DNA of 64,000 nt from Segatella buccae ATCC 33574 (GTDB lineage: Bacteria > Bacteroidota > Bacteroidia > Bacteroidales > Bacteroidaceae), in contig NZ_GL586311.1 of NCBI RefSeq assembly GCF_000184945.1, positions 700,368-764,367 of the forward strand, in the 5' to 3' direction. The translations under genes and the position numbers were made by a program. Each line of letters starts with the position of its first letter. Within the stretch, counting starts at the first letter, position 1. A model generated the notes under the pieces. That model was not told where the DNA came from. It searched no databases and worked only from the letters and a program-made list of their open reading frames with translations. Below, piece by piece: positions 1 through 10,156 of this stretch.

Positions 1-1
1 C

Positions 2-2710
2 TCACAGCCCATCAACATCGGCTTCGGCATCCGGCAGACCGTAGGAGAGTCCACCATGTCGGTGGCAGGAGCAGCCAACCGCGACTTCAATAACCGTTCG
101 GCCAAGAACATCGGCAACTCACTCTTCGGACATGTGCTGGGTCTGACAACCTTACAGGGAACCGGCGATTACTCCTCCTACGAGCCGACATTCTATATAA
201 GAGGATTACAGTCAATGTCCGGCAACTCCCCCATTGTATTGGTAGACGGTATAGAGCGCAACATCTCCTACATCACACCCGAAGAAGTGGAAAATGTTAT
301 CGTGCTGAAAGATGCTCCCGCCGTGGCTCTCTACGGATATAAGGGCATCAATGGCATCGTGAACATCATTACCAAACGCGGCAAGTATAAATCGAACGAA
401 ATAAACTTCTCCTTCGACCACGCCATCACATGGGAGGCCCGCCGTCCGAAATTTGTCGATGCCTACACCTATGCCAATGCCATGAACGAGGCCTTTGCCA
501 ACGACGGCAAGGCTCCGCGCTATTCGGCTCTTGAACTCGATGCCTTTAAGTCGGGCAAATATCCTTATAGCTATCCCAATGTGGATTGGATCAAGGAGAC
601 TTTCCGCGACAATGGTGCCAACAGCATTCTCAACCTCAGTTTCCGTGGGGGCGGAGAGCGCATGCGCTACTATACGCTCATCAACTACACCGATGACCGT
701 GGTTTCATCGCGCACCCCAACAAGAATGATGGCTATTCGACTCAGAACAAATACTCGAAAGCCAACCTGCGTTCCAACTTGGACATCGACCTGACCGCCA
801 CTACCAAAGTGCAGGTGAACATCGACGGAGTGCTCTTGGAATCGCTGCGACCGGGCCTCTCCAGCGACAATCTGTGGGGGAAGATATACACCGTGCCTGC
901 TACTGCTTTCCCCATCAAGACCCAAAACGGGCTCTGGGGTGGCAACGCCACGTGGGACGGATATTACAACCCCGTGGCTCTCACCGAGGGCCGGGCCTAC
1001 AGCAAGGCTCACACACGGGCTCTCTTTGCCGACATGACACTCACACAAGACCTCTCCTCACTGACTGACGGACTCAGCGCATGGACACGGTTGGCCTATG
1101 ACAACATTTCTGCCTATTGGGAAAACCACACCCGAGAATACCGGTATGGAATGGATGTCGTTTCGGAATGGGCCAATGGCGAACCGTCTGCCTACGACCA
1201 TTTCACAGGCGGAAAGGACGGGGCACTCAGTAAGGACAGTAAGCTGGACTGGCAGAACAAGAACTTCAATTTCGGGATAGGGGCCAACTACGACCGCAGA
1301 TTCGGCCTGCACAGCATCTCATCGCTGCTGATGTGGAACTATGAATACCGAAACTGGAATGGCATCAACAACACTTGGTACCGCACGGCCGCTTCACTCT
1401 ACAACCACTATGGGTATAAAGATCGTTATTTTGCCGACCTTTCTCTGACGCTGGCAGGTTCCAACAAGCTGGCCCCTTCACACAAATGGTCATTCTCGCC
1501 CACACTATCTGCGGCATGGGTCATCTCGAAAGAAAACTTCATGCGCAGCCTTTCATTTGTGAATTTCCTCAAGCTGCGCGCTTCTTGGGGCATCATCAAC
1601 ACCGACAATATCCCGACAGAAGGTTATTGGGAACAGGCGTTCGTGAGTGAAGGAGGGTACAGCCTTGGCGGCAACTATCAATGGTCGGGAGGCTGGAGAG
1701 AGGGAAGGCTGGCCTCAACAAATGTCACTCATGAGCGTGACAACAAATATAACGTGGGCTTTGACGCAACGATTTTCAACAGTCTGAACCTCACGATGGA
1801 TGGATATTACCGACGGCGTTCCGATATTTGGGTAAATGCCAGTGGACGTAATTCCGCTGTGCTTGGTATTGAGAATCCTTATGTCAATGGAGGTATCGTA
1901 GACAGTTGGGGATTGGAAGCCGGTGCCGACTACACCAAAAAAGTAGGCGACGACCTGCTATTGAATGCCGGTGCCAAATTCACCCTCGCCAAGAACAAGA
2001 TCGTGGAAGAATATGAAACACCGAGAGCATACAAGTATCAGGAACGAACGGGGCTACCTCTTGGACAGATTTTCGGTCTGCAAGCCATCGGCTATTTCAC
2101 CGATCAGGCAGATATCGACCATAATCCGACCCAACAGTTCTCTGAAGTAAGACCCGGCGATATCAAGTATAAAGACCAGAACGGTGACAATGTAATCAAT
2201 GCCGACGACGAGGTGAAGATGGGATATAACTCTTACTGCCCGGAAATATACTACTCCTTCCATATTGGAGCAGAATATAAAGGGATAGGCTTCAACGCGA
2301 TGTTCCAAGGAGCTGGCAACTATACAGCCATTCTCAACGCGCAATCGATGTTCTGGCCGACACTCGGCACCACCAACATCAGCCAATACTACTATGATAA
2401 CCGTTGGACACCCGAGACTCCCAACGCCAAGTTTCCAAGGCTCACATCAGAGGGCAACCAAAACAATTTCCGCACCAATTCCGTGTGGCTTGCCAACCGC
2501 TCTTTCCTGAAGTTACGCAATGTGGAACTCTACTACAAGCTGCCTAAAGGTCTGCTCAGGGCGACAAAATATATCAACGGGGCCAAATTCTATGTGCGTG
2601 GCATCGACCTGCTCTGTTTCGACCATATTAAAGAAGTCGATCCCGAGCAATACGGAACCACCTATCCACTCACACGCTCGGTAGTGATAGGGCTGGCACT
2701 GAACTTTTAA
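2..2710 (+). CDS. SusC-like TonB-dependent outer-membrane transporter (5' end cut by window)
   Basis: Outer-membrane beta-barrel that would import oligosaccharides with the SusD lipoprotein encoded next. The reading frame is open from base 2, so the true start, signal peptide, carboxypeptidase-like domain and start of the plug lie outside the window; the first ATG at 56 is internal. What remains begins in the plug domain, with the typical stretch LVDGIERNISYITP followed by VLKDAPAVALYG and NIITKRGK, and then a long barrel ending in GLALNF, a C-terminal aromatic as expected for the BAM complex. At least 902 codons are present against a usual 1000 or so. The SusD gene starts 63 bases downstream in the same direction. 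Family assignment is secure; the substrate is not visible, and the neighbours suggest a plant cell-wall or beta-glucan polymer. Confidence 0.93.
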   Translation, partial: SQPINIGFGIRQTVGESTMSVAGAANRDFNNRSAKNIGNSLFGHVLGLTTLQGTGDYSSYEPTFYIRGLQSMSGNSPIVLVDGIERNISYITPEEVENVIVLKDAPAVALYGYKGINGIVNIITKRGKYKSNEINFSFDHAITWEARRPKFVDAYTYANAMNEAFANDGKAPRYSALELDAFKSGKYPYSYPNVDWIKETFRDNGANSILNLSFRGGGERMRYYTLINYTDDRGFIAHPNKNDGYSTQNKYSKANLRSNLDIDLTATTKVQVNIDGVLLESLRPGLSSDNLWGKIYTVPATAFPIKTQNGLWGGNATWDGYYNPVALTEGRAYSKAHTRALFADMTLTQDLSSLTDGLSAWTRLAYDNISAYWENHTREYRYGMDVVSEWANGEPSAYDHFTGGKDGALSKDSKLDWQNKNFNFGIGANYDRRFGLHSISSLLMWNYEYRNWNGINNTWYRTAASLYNHYGYKDRYFADLSLTLAGSNKLAPSHKWSFSPTLSAAWVISKENFMRSLSFVNFLKLRASWGIINTDNIPTEGYWEQAFVSEGGYSLGGNYQWSGGWREGRLASTNVTHERDNKYNVGFDATIFNSLNLTMDGYYRRRSDIWVNASGRNSAVLGIENPYVNGGIVDSWGLEAGADYTKKVGDDLLLNAGAKFTLAKNKIVEEYETPRAYKYQERTGLPLGQIFGLQAIGYFTDQADIDHNPTQQFSEVRPGDIKYKDQNGDNVINADDEVKMGYNSYCPEIYYSFHIGAEYKGIGFNAMFQGAGNYTAILNAQSMFWPTLGTTNISQYYYDNRWTPETPNAKFPRLTSEGNQNNFRTNSVWLANRSFLKLRNVELYYKLPKGLLRATKYINGAKFYVRGIDLLCFDHIKEVDPEQYGTTYPLTRSVVIGLALNF

Positions 2711-2773
2711 CCGTCTCCTTTCCGACAAAAGAGACCAGAGAGTCAAGAAGTAACAACAAAAATAAGAAACACA

Positions 2774-4477
2774 ATGAAAATACATCATATCATCGGTGGA
2801 ACACTCTGCCTGTTGGCGTTCACGGCATGCAGTGACGAACTCAACTACAAAGAGTTCAACAACTACGGCAAAAGCTACGTGTTCACCAATTTCGACAACA
2901 CGGTGGGTTTTGTATCCTACATTTACGGTATGCTCGATTATGATTTCGGCACCTATGGCAACGGCATGTTGGCATCGGCCTGCGATGAAGCCGAATATGC
3001 CTGGCGGTCGGGCAGTATAAACGATTTCATCAACGGTGCATGGGGGCCATCAAATGCCAAGGCTAACATCTGGAACGAGAGTTACAATGCCATACGAGAG
3101 GCCAACTATTATCTTTCTGTCTGCGACCAATGCGACTTCTCGGAGCTGAAGTTCAATCAGGATTATCTGGCCCAGATGGCCCGTTTTCGCCGGTTGAAGT
3201 TTGAGGTGCGCTTCCTGCGAGCCTACTATTATTTCAATTTGGTGAGGCAGTATGGCGCTGTGCCTTTCACCACTACGGTGCTATCGGAAGCAGAGGCGAA
3301 CCGACTGGAACGCACACCTGCCAATGAGGTTTTCGACTTTATCGTGAAAGAATGTGACGACATTTGTGACAGTCTGCCTGCCGACTATTCCCGCTTAGGC
3401 AACGATGCCGCAGCCAATGAGACTGGACGAGCCAGCAAACTGGCCGTACTGGCACTCAAAGCCCGCACGCTGCTCTATCGGGCAAGTCCGCTCTTTGCCG
3501 GCACCGACAATCAAGAACTCTGGCACAGGGCAGCCCTTGCCGGTAAAGCCGTCATCGACTCTTGCGGAAAGTACGGAGTAAAATTAGGCAAGTATTCCGC
3601 CCTTTGGGGAGTGGACAACTGGAAGCAATCGGAAATGATCTTCGTGCGCAGGGTCGGCGACTTAAACTACTTGGAAAGCAGCAACTTCCCCATCGGCGTG
3701 GAAGGCGGATACTCCGGCAACTGCCCCACGCAGAATCTCGTGGATGCCTACGAGATGAAGACGACAGGCAAACACTGGAATGAAAGCGGGAGCGGCTACA
3801 ACCCCGAAAAGCCCTACGAAGGACGCGACCCACGCTTGAAGATGACCGTCGCACTCAATGGGGACAAAGGATGGCCCGCCTACAACACGAAACCACTGGA
3901 GACCTATTATGGCGGAGCGAACGGTCTGCCCATATCCGGAGCCACCCCTACGGGATATTACCTGAAGAAATATCTTGATGTATCGGTCAACGTATCGGCC
4001 ACAAACTCCAATAATAAGCGACACTCGTGGATCACTTACAGACTGGGAGAATTCTACCTTGACTATGCTGAGGCCGTTTTTAAATATCTTGGCAATGCCG
4101 ATGCCACAACGGCTGAGTTCCCTTTATCGGCTCGGGAAGCTGTCAATACGATTCGGGCGCGTGAAGACGTGAAGATGCCCGCTCTGGCCACCGGGCTTTC
4201 CAACGATGAATTCTGGCAGAAATATCAGAACGAGCGTATGGTGGAACTGGCGTTCGAAGGACATCGCTTTTGGGATCTTCGTCGATGGAAAGAAGGTTCC
4301 AAGCTGGCTTCCATCGTGGAGATGCACATCACCAAAAACGCTGATGGCAGTTTCACTTACACTCGCCGCCCGGTGCAACGGGTGTGGAGCGACAAGATGT
4401 ATTTCTTCCCCATACCGCAGTCTGAAATCCTGAAACACAGACAAGTGAATTTCCCACAGAATCCTAACTGGGAATAG
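2774..4477 (+). CDS. SusD-like surface glycan-binding lipoprotein
   Basis: Lid-like partner of the SusC barrel that binds glycan at the cell surface. The N-terminus is a lipoprotein signal (MKIHHIIGG, hydrophobic stretch, lipobox LLAFTAC with Cys19). The body has SusD signatures: FLRAYYYFNLVRQYG around residue 153, TPR-like helices, and near the C-terminus ELAFEGHRFWDLRRW, the standard RagB/SusD C-terminal motif. The last residues IPQSEILKHRQVNFPQNPNW are also typical. At 567 residues the length is normal. It lies 63 bases after SusC and 29 bases before the next lipoprotein gene, so a single transcript is likely. The start ATG precedes the signal peptide directly. Confidence 0.95.
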   Translation: MKIHHIIGGTLCLLAFTACSDELNYKEFNNYGKSYVFTNFDNTVGFVSYIYGMLDYDFGTYGNGMLASACDEAEYAWRSGSINDFINGAWGPSNAKANIWNESYNAIREANYYLSVCDQCDFSELKFNQDYLAQMARFRRLKFEVRFLRAYYYFNLVRQYGAVPFTTTVLSEAEANRLERTPANEVFDFIVKECDDICDSLPADYSRLGNDAAANETGRASKLAVLALKARTLLYRASPLFAGTDNQELWHRAALAGKAVIDSCGKYGVKLGKYSALWGVDNWKQSEMIFVRRVGDLNYLESSNFPIGVEGGYSGNCPTQNLVDAYEMKTTGKHWNESGSGYNPEKPYEGRDPRLKMTVALNGDKGWPAYNTKPLETYYGGANGLPISGATPTGYYLKKYLDVSVNVSATNSNNKRHSWITYRLGEFYLDYAEAVFKYLGNADATTAEFPLSAREAVNTIRAREDVKMPALATGLSNDEFWQKYQNERMVELAFEGHRFWDLRRWKEGSKLASIVEMHITKNADGSFTYTRRPVQRVWSDKMYFFPIPQSEILKHRQVNFPQNPNWE

Positions 4478-4506
4478 ATGGCATAACAATCAAAACAAAG
4501 CAGACT

Positions 4507-5382
4507 ATGAAACAGATAAAATTTTTCACTTTGGCGTTCGCATCAATGGCGTTCATGGCTTCCTGTGGTGACGAGTTCACCAATATGGAGGTAAGCGGAT
4601 ATGAAGGTACTCCCGTCACCATCTCCTCCTCTGCCGTGACAAGCGACTCACTTCCGGGCAGCATCAAGCTGAAATGGACAAAGCCGGCCGACTCCAACTT
4701 CGAGTACATGAAGATATGGTACACCAATCCTGCCGATGGCAAAAGGGTGACCACGCTCGTTTCCCGTTACACAGACTCGCTGATAGTCAGCGGTACGTTG
4801 CGGAAATACGGCCCTTACACCTTCTCTTTCCAAGCTTTCAACGCTCACCACCAAGGAGGTTCGGTAGCAGAGGTGCAAGCCGTGTCGGGCCGTGCCATAG
4901 CCACTCGCACGGTGAGAAAAAACAAAGTGACACTCACAGCCTCACAGCTATCCACCGACGATCAGGAGCCGAGCGAAGGCCCGATAAAGAATCTTATCGA
5001 TGGCGATGTCGGTTCTTTCTTCCACACCCGTTGGAGCAGTCCGCAAAAGCCACTTCCACAGTATATTCAAATAGACTTCAACGAAGACCACCGTGACTTT
5101 GCTTTCTGGTATAAGAACCGGGCTTGGTCACAGGTGGGGCCGCAAGGACTTGAACTGCAAATCTCTACAGATGGTATCAACTGGGAGAAAGTGGCGACCA
5201 TCGATGCCGGCCTGCCTTCCGGTGGCGGTGCAGAATATACTTCCGAGGCCTTCACACCCGGCAAATCTTTCAAACATTTGCGCTTTGTGGTCACAAAGAC
5301 CTATGGTAACAAGAAGTATTTCAACATGGCCGAATTGCAGTTTTTTGATGCCGAAATCATCATCGACGATCCGGAGACATGA
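4507..5382 (+). CDS. Surface lipoprotein with Fn3-like and F5/8-type C (discoidin) domains; probable 3' frameshift
   Basis: Likely surface glycan-binding accessory protein of the SusCD locus. A lipoprotein signal with lipobox ASMAFMASC puts Cys at about residue 20. Residues 35-125 look like a fibronectin-type beta-sandwich (IKLKWTKPADSNFEYMKIWY). Residues 140-285 look like a discoidin/F5-8 type C domain (WSSPQKPLPQYIQIDF, then a terminal KYFNMAELQFFDAEI). The frame stops at TGA 5380-5382 right after DDPET. In the +1 frame the sequence continues as plausible protein (DAFLSPDRIPTAPIHPGYDG and on to VWTDWKNAVADEEKTN) until TGA at 5507-5509, so the gene probably ran to 5509 and one base has been gained, or the assembly is wrong there. 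The domain call is from pattern recognition; ligand unknown. Confidence 0.8.
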   Translation: MKQIKFFTLAFASMAFMASCGDEFTNMEVSGYEGTPVTISSSAVTSDSLPGSIKLKWTKPADSNFEYMKIWYTNPADGKRVTTLVSRYTDSLIVSGTLRKYGPYTFSFQAFNAHHQGGSVAEVQAVSGRAIATRTVRKNKVTLTASQLSTDDQEPSEGPIKNLIDGDVGSFFHTRWSSPQKPLPQYIQIDFNEDHRDFAFWYKNRAWSQVGPQGLELQISTDGINWEKVATIDAGLPSGGGAEYTSEAFTPGKSFKHLRFVVTKTYGNKKYFNMAELQFFDAEIIIDDPET

Positions 5383-5522
5383 CGCTTTTCTGTCTCCCGA
5401 TCGGATTCCGACCGCTCCCATTCATCCCGGCTACGACGGCTATGATCCGTCCGTCCCCGTATGGACGGACTGGAAAAATGCAGTGGCCGATGAGGAGAAG
5501 ACCAACTGAACAAGAAGAGGAA

Positions 5523-5565
5523 AGAAGGCACTTTCGAGGAACAAGCAGGAAGTGCCTTCTTCCGA
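5523..5565 (+). terminator. Hairpin after the SusCD-lipoprotein operon
   Basis: Perfect 11-bp stem: AGAAGGCACTT at 5523-5533 pairs with AAGTGCCTTCT at 5550-5560, with a 16-base loop. It is followed only by TCCGATTT, so the T-run is poor. It lies just after the out-of-frame stop at 5509, which fits the idea that the original gene ended there. Confidence 0.55.
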
Positions 5566-5612
5566 TTTGACTGACCTATATTTCTAATTTTAATCTTAAC
5601 TTTTTGACAATC

Positions 5613-8600
5613 ATGAGAAAAGCAATACCCTTACTATTGCTCTGGGGATGCCTTGTTGCCAACAAAACCTTTGCACAACAGCAACCGGCCTTCCCCAAGA
5701 AAAACGAGTTGCCCGTGACGCTGCTTCAAAACGGACGATACAACGGCCGGGAAGTCAGTATCACGAAACTGACCTCGCCCAAACCGGGCAGTACATACAC
5801 CTTAGAGGTAAAGGGGAAGATCAATTCCGGCACGGGCCGGGGATTGGATATCTCTGCCAACGACGCGTCGGGCATGGGCTTCCGCGTGGCCATGGATGCC
5901 GCCTCGCTCAACTGGAACAATCCGCTGGCTACACTCTCATCGCTATCTTCCACCGACAACACGAAACTGCGCACACTCCGCTTCGCCGTGGCCGACAAGA
6001 AAGTGACTGTCTATGAAGACGGTTATTTCGTGGCCACCCGCCCGTTGGAGACCATCAAAGAAGCGATGAATCCCGATGGTCCCAACATCAATCCCGAAGT
6101 GATACCGGTAGGTGATTGGGGCCAGAACAAACCCACCCCTACATCCAAAGGCTGGTATTTGGTCAATGAGAATAAGGTCATGAACGAATGGCCTGCAAAC
6201 GTACGCTTCGAATCTTCACCTAAAAACACACTCTACAACAGCGACGGAACCCAATATCACGGTAATTGTCTCTTCATCAGATGGGATGCCAATTCCTACA
6301 AGACTTACAACTATGCCTACGAAGTGGAGTTGGCGGCCAACACCACTTACAGGTTTTCCATGGACTGTGCCTATTGGGCAAACGGGCACGCATCGACCAT
6401 CACAGCCAAGGTCTCGGACAGCCAAACGCTCAACACCACACTGGCAAGCCATGTTTTCAAGACCGCAAAGGAAAGAGTGCTCGTGCCCGGAGAGTTCACT
6501 TTCACGACCCCCCATGCCGGCAAGTACTACATCTCCTTTTCCAGTACATGGGCCTTGTTTGCCATAGCCAATCTCCAACTGGTCGAGGCCGGCCTTTCTG
6601 CCGAGCCGATGATCATCATCGGCAAGAACTATGAAGGGGAAGCCGACATGGAAGTGGCCGCCGTCACTTACGACGAATCGGGGGGCTACGCTCCCGAGAC
6701 GACTTCCGGCGAGCCCACCGTGGTCAACCTGGACAATGCAGGCGATGTCAGCAAAGGCTATCTGTTCAATTCCGACCTGCACGTGAGCGGCACCACTAAC
6801 CTGCATTTCACGGGCCGGCCCGCGCCTTTCTCCAACACAACAATCGACCTGAAAGGGGAAGATGCATGGCTTTATCTCGACTACGTGAAGCCAAGCAAGA
6901 CCATCAAGGAGTGTCTTCCATCGGTGAAAATCAACGGGGCGGCAGCCGAGAACGGGAAAAACTGCCGCGTCTCGGTGTGGGCCAACGGCACCGTGGTGAT
7001 ACCCAACGGACAGGTCTACGACCATAAGGCACTCGTGGCCTACGACGGAGAGAACTTCACCGGCAAGTCGAAAACGTTTGAAATCAACATCTATCACAAC
7101 AACTTGGGCGAGTGGGACAACAAGATACGCTCCTTCAAGCTCAAGAAAGGCTACATGGCCACATTGGCCAACAATGCCAACGGTACGGGTTACAGCCGTG
7201 TGTTCATCGCCGACGATGCCGACCTCGAAGTACCGGTGCTGCCCGAAGGTATGGAGCAGTTTGTCTCGTTCGTGCGGGTGTTCCGCTGGAACTGGGTCTC
7301 CAAGAAAGGCAAGGCCAACGGTTACGGAGAGAAAAACCAACTCAACATCACCTGCAATTACGACTGGAATGTGGGCGGCATGAGCACCGATCCCGACATA
7401 GAGTATTCGCCCATCCGCCAAAACTTGTACTGGCCGGGCTGGAACGACATCAACAACAAGCCGGGAGTGACCCACCTTCTGGGCTGCAACGAGCCCGACC
7501 GGCCCGACCAGTCGAACGCCACGGTGGATCAGATAGTGGAAATGTGGCCCGAGATGATGAAGGGCGGCTACCGTGTGGGTTCTCCGGCCCCCTCTTCCGT
7601 GTGGGCATGGAACGGTGCTTTCTTCAACACCATCGACTCGCTCAACTACCGGGTTGACTTTGCCGTGGCCCACATCTATGAGAGCACGGATGCCAACACG
7701 CTCGTGAGCCGCATTAAGACGCTTTCTGACAAAGGCAAGGGGCGGCCCGTATGGATCACTGAGTGGAACAACGGTGCCAACTGGACCAACGAATACTGGC
7801 CCACGGCCTCAGGCCCACGACGCGACGCCGACATGAATATCATCTATGGTGAAGACGGTTCCACAAAGACGGTCAACCGCCCGCTTTCACCAGAGAATGC
7901 TGAGAAACAGCGGGCCTACATGGCTGCTGCCCTGCCCGCCCTCGACCAATGCAACCTCATCGAACGCTATTTCGAATACGACTGGGTGCAAGACTGCCGT
8001 GCACTCATGCTCGGTGGCAAACCGACTCCCGCCGGCAAACTGTATGGCGAGCACAAGGCGGCACTGGCCTACCGCAAGGCCAATGCCTACAACCATGTGT
8101 GGAAGATAGCGCCGCCCTTCCCCTTGATGACCATTGACGGGGAGTTCAGAAACATCACTCTCAAATGGTATGACCACAACGGAGAGACGGGAAAGAAGTA
8201 TATCCTTGAACGCAAGATGGACGGCGAGGCCGATTTCGCGCCCTACAAGGAATTTGTGTTCGGCCAAGACTACCGGGCCGGCGAGACGGTGACATTCACC
8301 GAAGCCATTCCCTGCCTGTCCAAAGTGGAATATCGCATCAAGGCGTTGAGCTATAAGGACAAGGAGTCCATCTACTCGCGCGTGAAAGCCTTCACCCGCG
8401 ACGCTGCCGTGCCGGCCCCCACGCTGCGGGGCGAGGCCCTCTCCACCTCCATCATCAAGCTCTCTTGGGATGCGGTGAAAGGGGCCAAAGCCTACCGCAT
8501 AGAGCGTGCCGAGACGGAGACGGGTGACTATCGGACTGTCGCCGACAATCTCACCGCCACGACCTATCAAGACGAGAAACTGCAACCGGCCACCAACTAC

Positions 8601-10154
8601 TACTATCGTGCCTATTCGCTCAACACTGCCGCCGAGCACCCGGCATCGACCGTGCTTGCCGTCTCCACCAAAGCACTCACCATTCCGGAGCCCGTAACGG
8701 GTCTGCACATCTCGGGCGGAACCGGCAGCGTGTCGCTGAGATGGGCCTTCGCCTACGATGCGCAGTACAGAGTGGCCCGGGCGACAAGAGCCGATGGTGA
8801 ATACACCGTCGTGGCCGACAAGGTGGAAGCGACAAGCTACGTGGACACCGGTCTGACAAACGGACTCACCTATTATTATAAGGTTCAGCCCTACAACGGG
8901 GCGGGCTTTGGAGAGGAGTCTCCGGTGCTCTCGGCCACGCCGGCGGCCGGGCGACATCTGCATCTTGCCTTCGACGAACAGGAGGGCCACACGGCCTACG
9001 ACGAATGGGGCGGCTACGATGCCGAACTGCACAACGGAGCTTCGTTTGTCGAAGGGCGCAACGGCGGAAGGGCCGTGAAGCTGGCGAAAGGCAGCCGGTC
9101 ATACATGGAACTGCCTGCCGGAGCCGTGAGCCGGCTGGCCGACTTCACCATTGCCACATGGCTCAAACTGCCGGGAGGCAAGGGCCGTGTCTTCGATTTC
9201 GGCAACGGCACGGGCACCTTCATGATTGGCGCAGCCAACAATGAAGGGCTGAGATATAAAATCACTTGCGCCAAAGGGGCTTTCGACATCACCGTGCCCA
9301 TGAAGTGGTCGGCCGATGAGTGGAACCATCTGGCCATCACCCAAAACGGCACCGACGTGCGTTTCTACCTCAACGGCGAGGAAGTGGGCAAGGGCACTAA
9401 CGCCTCCGGAATCCAACCCAAAGACATGGGCCTTACCCGACAAAACTGGCTCGGCCGCTCACAGTGGGCCAACGATGCCTATTGCGACCACATCTACGAC
9501 GACTTCCGCATCTACGATTGCGCTCTCAGCGAGACCGATGTACAGGCTCTCTATGTTGATAGGGAGCCGGCCATCGACCCGCAATATGCAAGAACCGTCA
9601 GGCCCGGCAGCTGGAACACCATCTGTCTGCCCCATGCAGCGATGCCCGCGGAGGGTGTGACGGCCTACAGCATCAGCGGCATCAACGAGGCTCGGAGCGT
9701 GCTCTACCTCTCACCCGTGGCCACAATGACGGCCGGTGTGCCCTACATCTTCAGGGCGGAAGGCGACTTGGCTGTGTTCCGCGAGAGCGGACTGCCGGCG
9801 GAAGCCCCCGCAGACGGAGCCAACGGACTGCGAGGTGTGTTTGAAAGCAAGGCGGGCGATGTGGCCGACGGGGCTTATATCCTGCGGAACGACGTGTGGT
9901 ACAGGGTGGACAACCAAGCTCAGTTCAATCTCGGCAACAACCGGGCCTACCTCCCGAGTCTGGATGCCGTCACACAGACCTTGCCTACAGGTGCCAAGAA
10001 AATGAGTATCGACCACACCGGCACGACGGGCATCGACACACCGAGAAGTTCCGCCGAAGCCACCAAGGCCTACACCATCGACGGCATCAAAGTGCAAAAG
10101 CCCCACAAGGGAGTATATATCATCAACGGTAAAAAACAAGTGAAAGGAAAATAA
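5613..10154 (+). CDS. Large secreted multidomain glycoside hydrolase: GH128-like core, Fn3 repeats, LamG domain, sorting-like C-terminus
   Basis: Secreted enzyme of 1513 residues. The frame also opens at a TTG (5604), but ATG 5613 gives a clean signal peptide (RKAIPLLLLWGCLVANKTFA). Around residues 530-830 is a catalytic core resembling the Asl1/GH128 beta-1,3-glucanase family: FRWNWVSKKGKAN, LGCNEPDRPDQSN (candidate acid/base Glu near 627), VDFAVAHIYE and WITEWNNGANW (candidate nucleophile Glu near 716). Two fibronectin III domains follow (about 925-1115), then a LamG/concanavalin-like domain (about 1120-1310, with FTIATWLKLPGGKG and FDFGNGTGTF). The end, AYTIDGIKVQKPHKGVYI then INGKKQVKGK, resembles the tails of Prevotella type IX secretion cargo. 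N-terminal residues 25-500 contain further beta-rich, probably carbohydrate-binding regions. Substrate is inferred only: GH128 suggests beta-1,3-glucan, while neighbours suggest arabinoxylan. A tiny companion gene starts 3 bases after its stop. Confidence 0.8.
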   Translation: MRKAIPLLLLWGCLVANKTFAQQQPAFPKKNELPVTLLQNGRYNGREVSITKLTSPKPGSTYTLEVKGKINSGTGRGLDISANDASGMGFRVAMDAASLNWNNPLATLSSLSSTDNTKLRTLRFAVADKKVTVYEDGYFVATRPLETIKEAMNPDGPNINPEVIPVGDWGQNKPTPTSKGWYLVNENKVMNEWPANVRFESSPKNTLYNSDGTQYHGNCLFIRWDANSYKTYNYAYEVELAANTTYRFSMDCAYWANGHASTITAKVSDSQTLNTTLASHVFKTAKERVLVPGEFTFTTPHAGKYYISFSSTWALFAIANLQLVEAGLSAEPMIIIGKNYEGEADMEVAAVTYDESGGYAPETTSGEPTVVNLDNAGDVSKGYLFNSDLHVSGTTNLHFTGRPAPFSNTTIDLKGEDAWLYLDYVKPSKTIKECLPSVKINGAAAENGKNCRVSVWANGTVVIPNGQVYDHKALVAYDGENFTGKSKTFEINIYHNNLGEWDNKIRSFKLKKGYMATLANNANGTGYSRVFIADDADLEVPVLPEGMEQFVSFVRVFRWNWVSKKGKANGYGEKNQLNITCNYDWNVGGMSTDPDIEYSPIRQNLYWPGWNDINNKPGVTHLLGCNEPDRPDQSNATVDQIVEMWPEMMKGGYRVGSPAPSSVWAWNGAFFNTIDSLNYRVDFAVAHIYESTDANTLVSRIKTLSDKGKGRPVWITEWNNGANWTNEYWPTASGPRRDADMNIIYGEDGSTKTVNRPLSPENAEKQRAYMAAALPALDQCNLIERYFEYDWVQDCRALMLGGKPTPAGKLYGEHKAALAYRKANAYNHVWKIAPPFPLMTIDGEFRNITLKWYDHNGETGKKYILERKMDGEADFAPYKEFVFGQDYRAGETVTFTEAIPCLSKVEYRIKALSYKDKESIYSRVKAFTRDAAVPAPTLRGEALSTSIIKLSWDAVKGAKAYRIERAETETGDYRTVADNLTATTYQDEKLQPATNYYYRAYSLNTAAEHPASTVLAVSTKALTIPEPVTGLHISGGTGSVSLRWAFAYDAQYRVARATRADGEYTVVADKVEATSYVDTGLTNGLTYYYKVQPYNGAGFGEESPVLSATPAAGRHLHLAFDEQEGHTAYDEWGGYDAELHNGASFVEGRNGGRAVKLAKGSRSYMELPAGAVSRLADFTIATWLKLPGGKGRVFDFGNGTGTFMIGAANNEGLRYKITCAKGAFDITVPMKWSADEWNHLAITQNGTDVRFYLNGEEVGKGTNASGIQPKDMGLTRQNWLGRSQWANDAYCDHIYDDFRIYDCALSETDVQALYVDREPAIDPQYARTVRPGSWNTICLPHAAMPAEGVTAYSISGINEARSVLYLSPVATMTAGVPYIFRAEGDLAVFRESGLPAEAPADGANGLRGVFESKAGDVADGAYILRNDVWYRVDNQAQFNLGNNRAYLPSLDAVTQTLPTGAKKMSIDHTGTTGIDTPRSSAEATKAYTIDGIKVQKPHKGVYIINGKKQVKGK

Positions 10155-10156
10155 TC

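Noticed and set aside
5604..5612. Start of the GH128-like protein at TTG 5604
   Set aside because: ATG 5613 gives the better signal peptide, and TTG would only add three residues.
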